Origin: CAMDMI01 sp044379485 | GTDB lineage: Bacteria > Bacteroidota > Bacteroidia > Cytophagales > Flexibacteraceae | Direction: 5' to 3' | Length of the DNA stretch: 64,000 bases | NCBI GenBank assembly: GCA_044379485.1 | Contig: JBIPOE010000010.1 | Location: 9,754-73,753, forward strand | Part shown: one piece after another, positions 35,253-44,114 of the stretch | How positions within the stretch are numbered: position 1 is the first letter of the stretch | Layout of the letters: the number at the start of each line of letters is the position of its first letter | Translations under genes and position numbers: made by a program | The notes under the pieces: generated by a model | Database searches by the model: none | What the model was told of the DNA's origin: nothing | Seen by the model: the letters and a program-made list of their open reading frames with translations, nothing else

Positions 35253-36677
35253 TTAATTTAGTACCTCTCCCAAAAGAGTACCACCTGTGCAGCTGGTCAC
35301 CAAAACATTTACATATTGTCCCTTTTGCAGATTGCCTCTGTCAAAAATCACCACAGCATTTTGATCGTTTCGGCCAAAAAGTTGTTCCTGAGATCGCTTA
35401 CTGGTTCCTTCCACCAAAACTCTTTGAACTTTTCCTACATGGTTTAGATTTCTTTTTAACGCACTCTCCCTGTGTACTTTAATTATTTCTGCAAGGCGCC
35501 TTTGTTTGGTTTCTTCCGAAATATCGTCCTTCAGCTTTTTTGCAGCTGGTGTATTTGGCCTTTCCGAATATGAAAAAAGGTATCCATAATCATAATCAAC
35601 TTCACGGATCAAATCTACACTTTCCTGATGCTCTTCCTCGGTTTCGCTACAAAATCCAACAATCATATCTGTTGAAATTCCGCAATCTTTTCCCAGGATT
35701 TCATGAATTGCTTTCACTCTACCCATGTACCATTCCCTGTTGTAAGTCCGATTCATTAATTTGAGAATCCGATCGTTACCACTTTGAGCTGGCAGGTGGA
35801 TATAATTGCAAATGTTGTCGTAATTTTTCATTGTATACAACACTTCATCTGTAATATCTTTTGGATGAGAAGTTGAAAATCTGATTCTCAGATCTGGATC
35901 AACAAGGGCCACCATTTCCAAAAGTTGAGCAAAATTTACAACTTCAGATCCTTCTTTTGATGACCATTTATAGCTATCCACATTTTGTCCAAGAAGGGTA
36001 ACCTCCCTATAACCTTTAGAAAACAAATCCTTTGCCTCCGCAACTACACTTTCCGCATCTCTGCTTCGTTCTCTTCCTCTTGTATATGGCACCACACAAA
36101 ACGAGCACATATTGTCACAACCCCGCATAATGGAAATGAAAGCAGTAACGCCATTACTGTTCAATCGCATAGGCGTTATATCTCCATATGTTTCTTCTTT
36201 TGAAAGAAAAACATTGACTGCTTTATCACCTTCGTCCACATTCCCTATCAAGTTTGGAAGATCCCGGTATGCATCTGGACCAACCACCATATCTACCATT
36301 TTTTCTTCCTCCAAAAGCTTTGTTTTTAACCGCTCAGCCATGCAACCCAAAACACCAATAACCAAATCTGGTTTTCGGTTTTTCATGCCTCTAAGATGAT
36401 TTAATCGGTGGCGAATTTTTTGCTCTGCATTTTCGCGTATTGCACAGGTATTGAGAAATATGAGGTCTGCTTTTTCTGCTGAATTTGTAGTATCAAAGCC
36501 ATTTTCAGCCATGATGCTTGCCACGATTTCACTATCAGAAAAATTCATTGCACATCCATAACTTTCTATATAAAGCTTTCTGCTTTTTCCAGTGTTGGTT
36601 TCTGGTGTTGTAATGGGTGCCTGGTCGGCAGCTGGTGCCTGTTGGAGAACATCCAGATCGGCAACGAGTTGAGACAT
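35253..36677 (-). CDS. miaB: tRNA 2-methylthio-N6-isopentenyladenosine synthase MiaB
   Basis: The product has 474 residues. It carries a UPF0004 domain with cluster cysteines in YGCAMNFSDSE, LNTCAIREN and LGCMAERL, a radical-SAM domain with CDNMCSFC, and a C-terminal TRAM domain (VLVEGTSKRSQ, GRNDQNAVV). MiaB methylthiolates i6A37 in tRNAs reading U-starting codons. It uses two 4Fe-4S clusters and SAM. The amino extension before the domain (about 35 residues) is Gln/Ala/Pro-rich. It heads the operon that runs to secG. Confidence 0.97.
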   Translation of the reverse strand: MSQLVADLDVLQQAPAADQAPITTPETNTGKSRKLYIESYGCAMNFSDSEIVASIMAENGFDTTNSAEKADLIFLNTCAIRENAEQKIRHRLNHLRGMKNRKPDLVIGVLGCMAERLKTKLLEEEKMVDMVVGPDAYRDLPNLIGNVDEGDKAVNVFLSKEETYGDITPMRLNSNGVTAFISIMRGCDNMCSFCVVPYTRGRERSRDAESVVAEAKDLFSKGYREVTLLGQNVDSYKWSSKEGSEVVNFAQLLEMVALVDPDLRIRFSTSHPKDITDEVLYTMKNYDNICNYIHLPAQSGNDRILKLMNRTYNREWYMGRVKAIHEILGKDCGISTDMIVGFCSETEEEHQESVDLIREVDYDYGYLFSYSERPNTPAAKKLKDDISEETKQRRLAEIIKVHRESALKRNLNHVGKVQRVLVEGTSKRSQEQLFGRNDQNAVVIFDRGNLQKGQYVNVLVTSCTGGTLLGEVLN

Positions 36678-36700
36678 AGAAAATTAATATTTATAAGCTG

Positions 36701-36708
36701 CAAAGATA
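36701..36708 (-). promoter_or_regulatory. Candidate miaB operon promoter (-7 element)
   Basis: On the minus strand TATCTTTG matches TAnnTTTG exactly, 23 bases before the miaB ATG. The nearest TTTG upstream is only 12 bases away, so the -33 element is uncertain. Confidence 0.45.
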
Positions 36709-36892
36709 GAAACTAAATGACAAAGTGGCAGTTTATTTCAAAATTTTGAGAGCCCAAATCCAAATTTTTATTTTGAATATAATTGTCAAACTCCCGAAGC
36801 TAAAAGCCAAAAGCTTGATTGCTTGTGAGTCAATACTTTGTAAGATCAAAATCAATTTGTTTCTTTGACCCCCTTAGGGGCAAAAAAAGCCT

Positions 36893-37375
36893 ATGAATGA
36901 AAAAGAAATTAAGATTCAATACACCAGATTTGAATCAGAATCAGATTTTAAAAAAAGCACTTTTCAACTTTTTGAGGAGGCAAAAAAAGCACTCAATACT
37001 GCCTATTCACCATATTCCAATTTTCAGGTGGGTGCTGCACTCAGACTTTCCAATGGGGAAATAATAAGGGGTTCCAATCAGGAAAACGCAGCCTATCCCT
37101 CTGGCCTTTGTGCAGAAAGAACCGCCATTTTTTATGCAGGTTCACAATTTCCGGGTGAAATTATTGAGGAAATTTTTGTCCTGGCCAGGAAAACCGGCGA
37201 TGAAAAAATTGTTCCTGCTTGCCCATGTGGAGCTTGTCGTCAGGTCTTACTGGAGTATGAAACCAAACAAAATAAGCCAATGGCCATATCTTTTAAAATA
37301 GAGAAAGATGGGTTTATTCAGTTACATTCTGTATCTGATTTGTTGCCATTTAAGTTTGATGCATCTTCACTTTAA
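36893..37375 (+). CDS. cdd: Cytidine deaminase
   Basis: The product has 160 residues. The family core is present: YSPYSNFQVGAAL, GSNQENAAYPSGLCAERTAI (zinc Cys and catalytic Glu) and CPCGACRQVL (two zinc Cys). This is the tetrameric, Cys-only zinc type. It converts cytidine and deoxycytidine to uridine forms for pyrimidine salvage. The first 20 residues are an unconserved extension. A histidine kinase gene follows after 40 bases. Confidence 0.95.
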   Translation: MNEKEIKIQYTRFESESDFKKSTFQLFEEAKKALNTAYSPYSNFQVGAALRLSNGEIIRGSNQENAAYPSGLCAERTAIFYAGSQFPGEIIEEIFVLARKTGDEKIVPACPCGACRQVLLEYETKQNKPMAISFKIEKDGFIQLHSVSDLLPFKFDASSL

Positions 37376-37415
37376 TCTAAATTAAAATTAACCCTAAATT
37401 CAGCATTAAAACTGA

Positions 37416-38597
37416 ATGGATATTTATAACAATCGCTCAACTTTCAAATTTGTGATTATGCTGCTCGCCCTTTTGATAGGCGGGCTTTCGGTTTTGTACA
37501 CCAACAACCTGGTGAAGAAGCTTGCAGAAAGGGAGCAAAAGTTGATTGACCTTGCTGCAAAGGGATATAAAGAAATAGCCACTTCAGAATTTTCAGAAAG
37601 TCAGGGGTTTTTATTTAAAGAGATTATTGAGGCCAATACTTTTGTTCCGGTTATTTTAACAGATGGCGAAAGCAATTATATCAGCCATAGAAACTTTGAT
37701 ACGCCAAAGGGAATGAGTCCTGAAAGGGAAGCTGCTTATTTCAAATCGCAAATTGAGGAAATGAGGCAGCAATATCCGCCTATTACCATTGAAATTATGG
37801 GCTTGAAGCAGTATATTTATTACCGCAACTCACCTTTAATCATACAGTTACGCTACTATCCTTATATTCAGCTTGCGGTAATTTCACTTTTTATTCTCAT
37901 GGGCTATTTGGCTTTTAGTTTAAGTAAAAATGCCGAACAAAATCGTGTTTGGGTGGGCCTGGCCAAAGAAACAGCACACCAATTGGGAACGCCTATTTCG
38001 AGTTTAATAGCCTGGGCTGAATATTTAAAAACCAAACCTGAGCTTGAAGAAGAAGGCATCGTTGAAGAAATGGATAAGGATATCCAACGACTTCAAATGA
38101 TTACTGCCCGATTTAGCAGCATTGGATCTGAGCAAAAACTGCATCTTGAAAATTTAAAGGAAATTGTAGATACCGCTATTTCTTATTTAAGAAGTCGAAT
38201 CGGACAAAGGGTTGAAATTGTAATTGAAACGGATCCTCCGGAACTAAATGAAATACTTGCTTTTATCAATCGTCCTTTATTTGAATGGGTGATTGAAAAC
38301 ATTTCTAAAAATGCAGTAGATGCTATGGGCGGTATTGGAAAACTTACCATCCGAATGACTGAACTTTTGGAAGGAAATGTGGTTCTGGATATAATTGACA
38401 CAGGAAAAGGTATCCCCAAAAATCAATTTAAAAAAGTATTTGAACCAGGCTTTACAACCAAAAAACGTGGCTGGGGACTTGGCTTGACCCTTGCCAGAAG
38501 AATTATTGAACAATACCACAAAGGAAAAATCTTTGTAAAATCTTCCGACCCAGGAAAAAATACAACTTTTAGGATATTGCTTAGGAATAGATTGTGA
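37416..38597 (+). CDS. Membrane sensor histidine kinase, orphan
   Basis: The product has 393 residues. Two membrane helices (about 11-31 and 150-168) enclose a periplasmic region of about 115 residues. The kinase core has H188 in KETAHQLGTPISSL, a variant of the usual SHELRTP box found in a Bacteroidota subgroup. The ATPase motifs are ENISKNAVDAM (N box), DTGKGIP (G1) and GWGLGLTLARRI (G2). No HAMP domain is obvious. No response regulator is adjacent, so its partner is encoded elsewhere. It may be co-transcribed with cdd. Confidence 0.9.
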   Translation: MDIYNNRSTFKFVIMLLALLIGGLSVLYTNNLVKKLAEREQKLIDLAAKGYKEIATSEFSESQGFLFKEIIEANTFVPVILTDGESNYISHRNFDTPKGMSPEREAAYFKSQIEEMRQQYPPITIEIMGLKQYIYYRNSPLIIQLRYYPYIQLAVISLFILMGYLAFSLSKNAEQNRVWVGLAKETAHQLGTPISSLIAWAEYLKTKPELEEEGIVEEMDKDIQRLQMITARFSSIGSEQKLHLENLKEIVDTAISYLRSRIGQRVEIVIETDPPELNEILAFINRPLFEWVIENISKNAVDAMGGIGKLTIRMTELLEGNVVLDIIDTGKGIPKNQFKKVFEPGFTTKKRGWGLGLTLARRIIEQYHKGKIFVKSSDPGKNTTFRILLRNRL

Positions 38598-38714
38598 CGG
38601 CTATTCTTAGATCATTAACAGGCTCAAAGAATAAGATACTTTCTTGAAGCCTAGAAACTATTTTAGATATTCATAAACTTAAAATCAGCCTGAATTTTAA
38701 ACTAAAATCACCTA

Positions 38715-39557
38715 TTATTTCTCAGGAACTCCAATATATCTTTTTAGCCAGTGGATTAGGTTAATTTTATCAATATTTCCATAAAATTGGCGAATAAACG
38801 CTTCAACATCACTATGTATAATACTGGGAGGAACTTTATTCCGATTGTGAATATCCACCATAATCTTAATTTCTTGTTTCATTTTTTCCTGGTCAGGAAA
38901 AATCACATTAAACAATCCTATTTTTTGCAACTCGCTTCTGTTGTAATACCAAAGAGTATAGTCACTTACATCCTCCCGTAAAATTGCTTTTTTATCAACT
39001 TTGAAAATAGAATTTTGTCGTAAAATCAATGTATCTCTTTTAAACTCCAATTTTTTATCAACCGGCTCCTGTTTACCCTGGTTTTTCCACAAAAAACTGA
39101 AGTAAAAAAATTGTGCACCATTTTGCGCATATGTCTTAGGGTTAATTCTAATTCTAGCCACAGAATCTAAAAAAATAAATGGTGCTTTACAAAAATAATC
39201 CTGCAAATCATCGATTGAATTTAAGGTTAAATTTTTCCATTCAATTCTAGTTTTGCCTATCATTTTTGCCTCATCATATTTAAGGCGAGCGCCTCTTTTT
39301 TCTTTACTGTTTTTTAAAATGAACCGCTTGCCATCAGATCGGATAAGGCCTACCATATCAGATTCTCCTTTAAATGTTACCTCATCATCCGTGGTGATTA
39401 TGTCTCCGGTTTGATACTCCCTTCCCATATTTTTACTGGAAACAGATCCTTTCATCGTAAGCACATAATATGTAAAATTTTGAGCTGACGCATTATAAAT
39501 AAATACGTTAAAAACTAAAAATAAACTAAAAATTCTTCGGGTTAACATCTTTTGCAT
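38715..39557 (-). CDS. Secreted protein with FecR-like N-terminal domain
   Basis: The product has 280 residues from ATG 39557, chosen because it opens into a signal peptide (MQKMLTRRIFSLFLVFNVFI, cleavage after SAQ). An ATG 17 codons earlier would bury that peptide, and a second candidate ATG lies three codons later. Residues about 28-90 read VLTMKGSVS, GREYQTGDIITTDDEVTFKG and GLIRSDGKRFILKN, which fits a FecR-type barrel. The rest (about 100-280) is beta- and helix-rich and not recognised. The upstream neighbour is a secreted TPR protein on the same strand. Function unknown; the two may form a cell-envelope pair. Confidence 0.6.
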   Translation of the reverse strand: MQKMLTRRIFSLFLVFNVFIYNASAQNFTYYVLTMKGSVSSKNMGREYQTGDIITTDDEVTFKGESDMVGLIRSDGKRFILKNSKEKRGARLKYDEAKMIGKTRIEWKNLTLNSIDDLQDYFCKAPFIFLDSVARIRINPKTYAQNGAQFFYFSFLWKNQGKQEPVDKKLEFKRDTLILRQNSIFKVDKKAILREDVSDYTLWYYNRSELQKIGLFNVIFPDQEKMKQEIKIMVDIHNRNKVPPSIIHSDVEAFIRQFYGNIDKINLIHWLKRYIGVPEK

Positions 39558-39680
39558 TGTAATTGTTTTGTCGTTATTCATCATTCTGAATTGTGTGCAA
39601 ATAATCATTTTATTTTTTAAAATAAATGGAAAAAAATTAAAATTTAACAGAAAGGCTAAAGGATAAAGTCTTGATAGTGA

Positions 39681-40835
39681 TTAATTTGACTCCTCAACCT
39701 TATAAACTTTTGGAAATTTGGTTTTGATGCCCAGCCATTCTTGTTGTATTTCTACATTATGGGGAGATAAATCAACTGTGGTGGCAAGTAAATTATACGC
39801 TTGTTGAGCCAGTTCCTGAGCATCCATTTTATCCGCATTTGCGGCCTTTCTCATCAGGTAAGCTGCGTAAGTTTTGTTAATTTCAACCTCGTTTGGATCG
39901 GATTTGTATAATGCTTTGAAAAATGAATCAGCCTTTTTGAAATCACCCTTTTTTTCATAAATCAAAGCGGTGGTTAATGCCACTTCTACATTCTCCGAAC
40001 GAAGATTTGTAAAATTTTTCATGAGTTCCTGGGCTTTTTTCAATCGATCGGTTTCTAAATATATCCTGGATAGTTGGCAGGCAATTTTTGGATCATTTGG
40101 ATTTAACTCATTTCCTAAAATTAAGGTTTTCGTTGCATCCTCCACTTTTGCGGTTTCCAGCTGCAGATTAGCCAGTTCGAGAAAAACCACTGGAACATTC
40201 CAGCCCAACTTAACCAAAATCTGATATTCCTTTTCCGCCTCGGCCACCTTTTTGGCCATTCTCATTGAAACAGCTTTATAAAATCTGATCCATTTCCAAT
40301 CCAAATCTTCCTCTTTCCAATAGGAATCAACAGTTCCCTGACAGTTACCTGTTTCTTTATAGTATTCAAGGCACAAGGCAAAAAGTTCAATTGCTTTAAA
40401 TGCATCTGGTTCAGATTTGTAGTTTCGGGCCGTCTCCATGGAAGCCAATGCTATATTGCTTAAATCTATGGTATTTAAGGCGAGAGCACTTTGAATTACC
40501 GGTAAGTATTCTCCACTTTTATCAAGTTTTAAGGCTTGTTTTAAAATTCTGGAGGTTTCAAGTTGGAAATCCAAATGCTGATATTTCTCTTTGAGTTCTG
40601 ATTCATCCATTACAGCAGCAAATGCATTGGAAAGAGTTATCCAATTTTTTGCTATTTTTCCAGTCGAATCTGAATCACAAATTTGTCTGGCCAAAATATA
40701 AGAAGAATCCAATTGTGCTCTATATCTTTCTAAATCAGGAATTTGTATCTGAGCTTTGGATTCAAAGTTAAATACCGATGAAAGAATTGAAAGTATAATT
40801 ACTCGCATTTCAAATAAAGAAAACCTTTTCTGCAT
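39681..40835 (-). CDS. Secreted TPR protein
   Basis: The product has 384 residues with a signal peptide (cleavage after SKA, about residue 28). Several TPR units are visible between about 190 and 330: AVSMRMAKKVAEAEKEYQIL, LANLQLETAKVEDATKTLIL, LSRIYLETDRLKKAQELMKN and ALIYEKKGDFKKADSFFKAL. TPRs mediate protein contacts, here probably in the periplasm. The FecR-like gene follows after 123 bases to its chosen start. Divergent to truA on the other side. Confidence 0.8.
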   Translation of the reverse strand: MQKRFSLFEMRVIILSILSSVFNFESKAQIQIPDLERYRAQLDSSYILARQICDSDSTGKIAKNWITLSNAFAAVMDESELKEKYQHLDFQLETSRILKQALKLDKSGEYLPVIQSALALNTIDLSNIALASMETARNYKSEPDAFKAIELFALCLEYYKETGNCQGTVDSYWKEEDLDWKWIRFYKAVSMRMAKKVAEAEKEYQILVKLGWNVPVVFLELANLQLETAKVEDATKTLILGNELNPNDPKIACQLSRIYLETDRLKKAQELMKNFTNLRSENVEVALTTALIYEKKGDFKKADSFFKALYKSDPNEVEINKTYAAYLMRKAANADKMDAQELAQQAYNLLATTVDLSPHNVEIQQEWLGIKTKFPKVYKVEESN

Positions 40836-40887
40836 ATGTATATTTTCATGTTTTGAGGATTATCAAATAAAAATTGATATTGATTAA

Positions 40888-41634
40888 GTGGGAAGGTTTT
40901 TTATAGAAATATCTTACAATGGTGCCAATTACAGCGGTTGGCAAACTCAGGAGAATGCAAGCTCCGTTCAGGAGACTCTTCAAAAAGTTGCCATAAAGGT
41001 CTTAAAACAGGAAATTGAAATAGTTGGAAGTAGCAGGACAGATGCAGGGGTTCACGCATTGTATCAGGTGGCCCAACTGGATTTTGAACCAACCGATTCT
41101 TTGGCCCAGATTATATTCAAACTCAACATGGCCCTTCCAAATGACATTTCAGTTTTGGATGTATATAAGGTCAAACACGATACAAATGCCCGCTTCGAAG
41201 CCATTTCCAGGTCATACAGATATGTGATTTCCAGAAAAAAAGATCCCTTTTGGCTTGGGCGATCTTTATACTCTTATGGAACTTTAGATATGGATGCAAT
41301 GAATCAATGTACTGAAATAATTAAAAATACAACTGATTTTCAATCTTTTAGTAAGGTAAAAACCAAAGTCAACAATTTTAACTGTACCATTATTGAGGCA
41401 AAATGGAGCGCAAAGGATCATTTTTTATTTTTTGAGATAACAGCCAATCGATTTTTACGAGGCATGGTTCGTGGTTTAGTTGGTACAATGCTTGAGGTGG
41501 GAAAAGGCAAAATTTCTGTTTCAGATTTCAGGAAGATTCTGGAATCTAAGGACAGAAAAAAAGCCGGAGAAAACGCTCCGGCTTGTGGTTTATATCTTGT
41601 TAAGGTTGACTATCCTGTTGATATTCGACTTTAA
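40888..41634 (+). CDS. truA: tRNA pseudouridine synthase TruA
   Basis: The product has 248 residues. The start is GTG 40888, immediately preceded by an in-frame TAA; no later start would keep the conserved RFFIEISYNGANYSGWQ. The catalytic Asp is D52 in GSSRTDAGVHALYQVAQ. FLRGMVRGLVGTMLEVGKG is the conserved C-terminal part. TruA makes pseudouridine at positions 38-40 of tRNA. Its last coding stretch contains a perfect hairpin that works as a terminator on the opposite strand. Confidence 0.95.
   Translation: MGRFFIEISYNGANYSGWQTQENASSVQETLQKVAIKVLKQEIEIVGSSRTDAGVHALYQVAQLDFEPTDSLAQIIFKLNMALPNDISVLDVYKVKHDTNARFEAISRSYRYVISRKKDPFWLGRSLYSYGTLDMDAMNQCTEIIKNTTDFQSFSKVKTKVNNFNCTIIEAKWSAKDHFLFFEITANRFLRGMVRGLVGTMLEVGKGKISVSDFRKILESKDRKKAGENAPACGLYLVKVDYPVDIRL
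41553..41584 (-). terminator. Minus-strand terminator inside the truA coding end
   Basis: AAGCCGGAG (41561-41569) and CTCCGGCTT (41576-41584) form a perfect 9-bp stem around six bases. On the minus strand seven or more T follow. It lies 51-82 bases past the small lipoprotein gene and ends that minus-strand run, although it occupies truA codons. Confidence 0.85.
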
Positions 41635-41841
41635 CTATTCAGACCTTTTCAAATACACTTTTTGAATCAATCCTATACTTCCTGCAATGACGACTGGAAA
41701 AAGCATGGGTTTATTTCCTTTTACATTGGCTGACTCCTTTTCTTCCATTTTGGCCTGACTAACCTTTTTCCTGGACTCAAAACCTTGAGAACAGGAAAAT
41801 GAAAAAGCTACAATCAAAAAACCTAAAACTGATTTAAACAT
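41635..41841 (-). CDS. Small predicted lipoprotein
   Basis: The product has 68 residues. It starts with a short hydrophobic signal and a lipobox-like FSFSC (Cys 17). A charged stretch (ESRKKVSQAKMEEKESA) and a second hydrophobic segment (PMLFPVVIAGSIGLI) follow. Its stop abuts the truA stop without a gap. I recognise no family. Support comes from an ATG start, the lipobox and a terminator just downstream; it remains hypothetical. Confidence 0.5.
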   Translation of the reverse strand: MFKSVLGFLIVAFSFSCSQGFESRKKVSQAKMEEKESANVKGNKPMLFPVVIAGSIGLIQKVYLKRSE

Positions 41842-41897
41842 GGTTCTAAAATCTAAAAATTTCGAAGTGCATCAAACTTTATTTTAAAGAAATTAGC

Positions 41898-43487
41898 TTA
41901 CTTTTTTACAAGAGTGGTTTGAAAAACATTTTGATCGGTAGAAACCAAAACCTTAAAAATTCCGGACGGGAATCTTTCTAAATTCAATTCGGCCTCCTGA
42001 TCGGTTAATTCTTTTGACACAACCTGAATTCCATTTGCCTGATAGACCTTGATTGTCCTTTTTTCTGAATCTGGAAATTTCACTTTAAATACCCCTGTTC
42101 CTGGATTGGGATAAAACAAAATATCACTGGATTTTACTCTTTCCTCAACTGAGGTGTATGTGCAAATGGTTTGTAGAACTTCGTTGTTGTCTCCAAAGCT
42201 CATATCAACTTCTTCAACAGTTCCCCCATCGAAAACGGTATCCAATTCAATGTTTGTACTTGGCCTGTTTACCGTTGTCTGGGTATAAACTGTTCCATTG
42301 CAAATTTGAGTTAAATCATCTGGATCAACTTCAATTGAAATTCCCGCCCCATACGTATTTCCATACATGTAGCTTAATCCAACAGCATACGCTTTTCCGT
42401 TGGACAAGGCTATTCCAGTTAATTCTGTTGAATTGGTGTCATTGAGGTCAAATTCAATTGATTGTTGGAAAACCCCAGCAGATGAAACTCTACCTATTGC
42501 ACCATTTTTTCTAGATTGATCTGAAGTGGTTTTTAAAATAAAACCGGCATACAAAACATCACCACCCTGTAAAACATCGATATCCCAAATCCTTTGAGCT
42601 CTGGCATTTGAAAATGATTTTGACCAAACCGGAGTTAATACTGGAGACACTTTTCCCAAAATATTTTGATTTGCTGCACCCGAAGAGGAAACGCCAGCCC
42701 AATAAATACTTCCGTCTGTGTCCCTTTCCCAATCGTAAATTATTTGTAAATTACTCATTCTCAATCTACTTGAACTCATAATTTCTCCATCCACAGGATT
42801 AATTTTTACAAAAAGAGGATCAAATAATTGAGCACCAGGAATATTATCCCAGGCATATCCACAAACCACAACTTCAGTTGAAGAATTTTCAAATGCTTTA
42901 TATAAATAACTAGACTGTGATCCAAATCTAAAAACCTTTTGCCAAACAAGATCTCCTGTAGGTGAGAATTTTGCGCCCAAGGCCATCACAGTTAATCCAC
43001 TGAAGGAATCGGTTCTGCCAAATGCCAAAAGCTCACCATTGGAAAGTTCAGAAATGCCAAAACCTTCCTCAAATGCTGAACCTCCAAATTTCTTAGCCCA
43101 TTGAGGCACTCCTAAACTATCTGTTTTAATTATAAGCATATCGCCATCATCCCCTGAAATATTAGTATCATCGGTATATCCGATTATGGCAAATCCCCCA
43201 TCCCGAAGCCTAACAAAGTTATTAATTGCATCTAAGCCTGAGCCCCCAAAATATTTTTGCCAAATAATGGTTCCATCCACATCTACCTTAGTTAAGGTAG
43301 CATCCGCACTTGCTTCAGATGTTTCAATGGAACCCAAATGTACACGTGCTCCACCTGGAAGGCTAAGTACTTTAACAATAGATCTCCTGGTTGTATCTCC
43401 AGGCCCGTTTTTATAAACTTTAATACTTTGGGCGCCTGACGAGAAACAAAAAATGCTGAAAAGGAAAAATGCAAAAAAATGTTTCAT
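41898..43487 (-). CDS. T9SS type A cargo protein with beta-propeller-like repeats
   Basis: The product has 529 residues with a signal peptide (MKHFFAFFLFSIFCFSS, cleavage after GAQ). Residues about 40-400 contain SBBP-like repeats such as GTIIWQKYFGGSGLDAINNF, GGFAIIGYTDD and WAKKFGGSAFEEGFGI, which suggest a propeller. The end is a type A T9SS sorting domain (DILFYPNPGTGVFKVKFPD, IKVYQANGIQVVSKE, LERFPSGIFKVLV). It is therefore a secreted or surface protein of unknown ligand. It lies 12 bases after hslV, though no functional link is evident. Confidence 0.88.
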   Translation of the reverse strand: MKHFFAFFLFSIFCFSSGAQSIKVYKNGPGDTTRRSIVKVLSLPGGARVHLGSIETSEASADATLTKVDVDGTIIWQKYFGGSGLDAINNFVRLRDGGFAIIGYTDDTNISGDDGDMLIIKTDSLGVPQWAKKFGGSAFEEGFGISELSNGELLAFGRTDSFSGLTVMALGAKFSPTGDLVWQKVFRFGSQSSYLYKAFENSSTEVVVCGYAWDNIPGAQLFDPLFVKINPVDGEIMSSSRLRMSNLQIIYDWERDTDGSIYWAGVSSSGAANQNILGKVSPVLTPVWSKSFSNARAQRIWDIDVLQGGDVLYAGFILKTTSDQSRKNGAIGRVSSAGVFQQSIEFDLNDTNSTELTGIALSNGKAYAVGLSYMYGNTYGAGISIEVDPDDLTQICNGTVYTQTTVNRPSTNIELDTVFDGGTVEEVDMSFGDNNEVLQTICTYTSVEERVKSSDILFYPNPGTGVFKVKFPDSEKRTIKVYQANGIQVVSKELTDQEAELNLERFPSGIFKVLVSTDQNVFQTTLVKK

Positions 43488-43499
43488 TTTATGGATTGT

Positions 43500-44078
43500 T
43501 TATATGGTTTCTATCATAAAGTTATGATTGGTGTAAATACAAGTATCTGCCGCAATGGTCAAGCTTTCCCTTACCATTTCTTCTGCAGTTAAATGTGGTG
43601 CATGTCGTTTCAAAGCATAAGCGGCAGATTGGGCATAAAGACTTCCAGACCCAATTGAAGCTATTCCACTATCTGGCTCCAGCACATCTCCGGTTCCCGA
43701 AATAATAAGCAGCTCAGATTTATCTGCACAAATCAACATAGCTTCCAGCTTTCTTAAAAAACGATCGGTTCGCCAATCCTTGGCCAATTCAATTGCTGCT
43801 CGTTTTAACTGTCCCCTGAATTGATCCAGTTTTTGATCAAATCTTTCAATTAATGCAAAAGCATCCGCGGTACTTCCCGCAAAACCTGCTAAAACCAAAT
43901 CATTGTGCAATCGTCTGATTTTCTTAACATTACTTTTGGCAATTGTATTATTCATTGTGGCCTGGCCATCTGCACCAATGCAAATCTGACCGTTGTGCAT
44001 TATTCCAATTACAGTTGTGGCGTGGATAATAGGCATGCTTGTATTCATAAGCGGCAATTTGGGACTTTGTCCCGACAT
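43500..44078 (-). CDS. hslV: HslV (ClpQ) peptidase subunit
   Basis: The product has up to 192 residues. Three ATGs are possible (44078, 44048, 44036). The mature enzyme begins at the catalytic Thr in ATTVIGIMHNGQICIGADGQ, so the extra amino end is a propeptide. KSNVKKIRRL, LAGFAGSTADAF and SIGSGSLYAQSAAYAL are classical. HslV forms a double-hexamer proteasome-like core that needs the ATPase HslU. No hslU is in the window. It follows the CNNM exporter gene after 36 bases. Confidence 0.95.
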   Translation of the reverse strand: MSGQSPKLPLMNTSMPIIHATTVIGIMHNGQICIGADGQATMNNTIAKSNVKKIRRLHNDLVLAGFAGSTADAFALIERFDQKLDQFRGQLKRAAIELAKDWRTDRFLRKLEAMLICADKSELLIISGTGDVLEPDSGIASIGSGSLYAQSAAYALKRHAPHLTAEEMVRESLTIAADTCIYTNHNFMIETI

Positions 44079-44114
44079 AAAAATATAATAAAATGATAAA
44101 TGGCGATAAAAAAA

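Noticed and set aside
36866..36884. CCCC-TTA-GGGG hairpin before cdd as a riboswitch or terminator
   Set aside because: The stem is four pairs only; no conserved motif or T-tract accompanies it.
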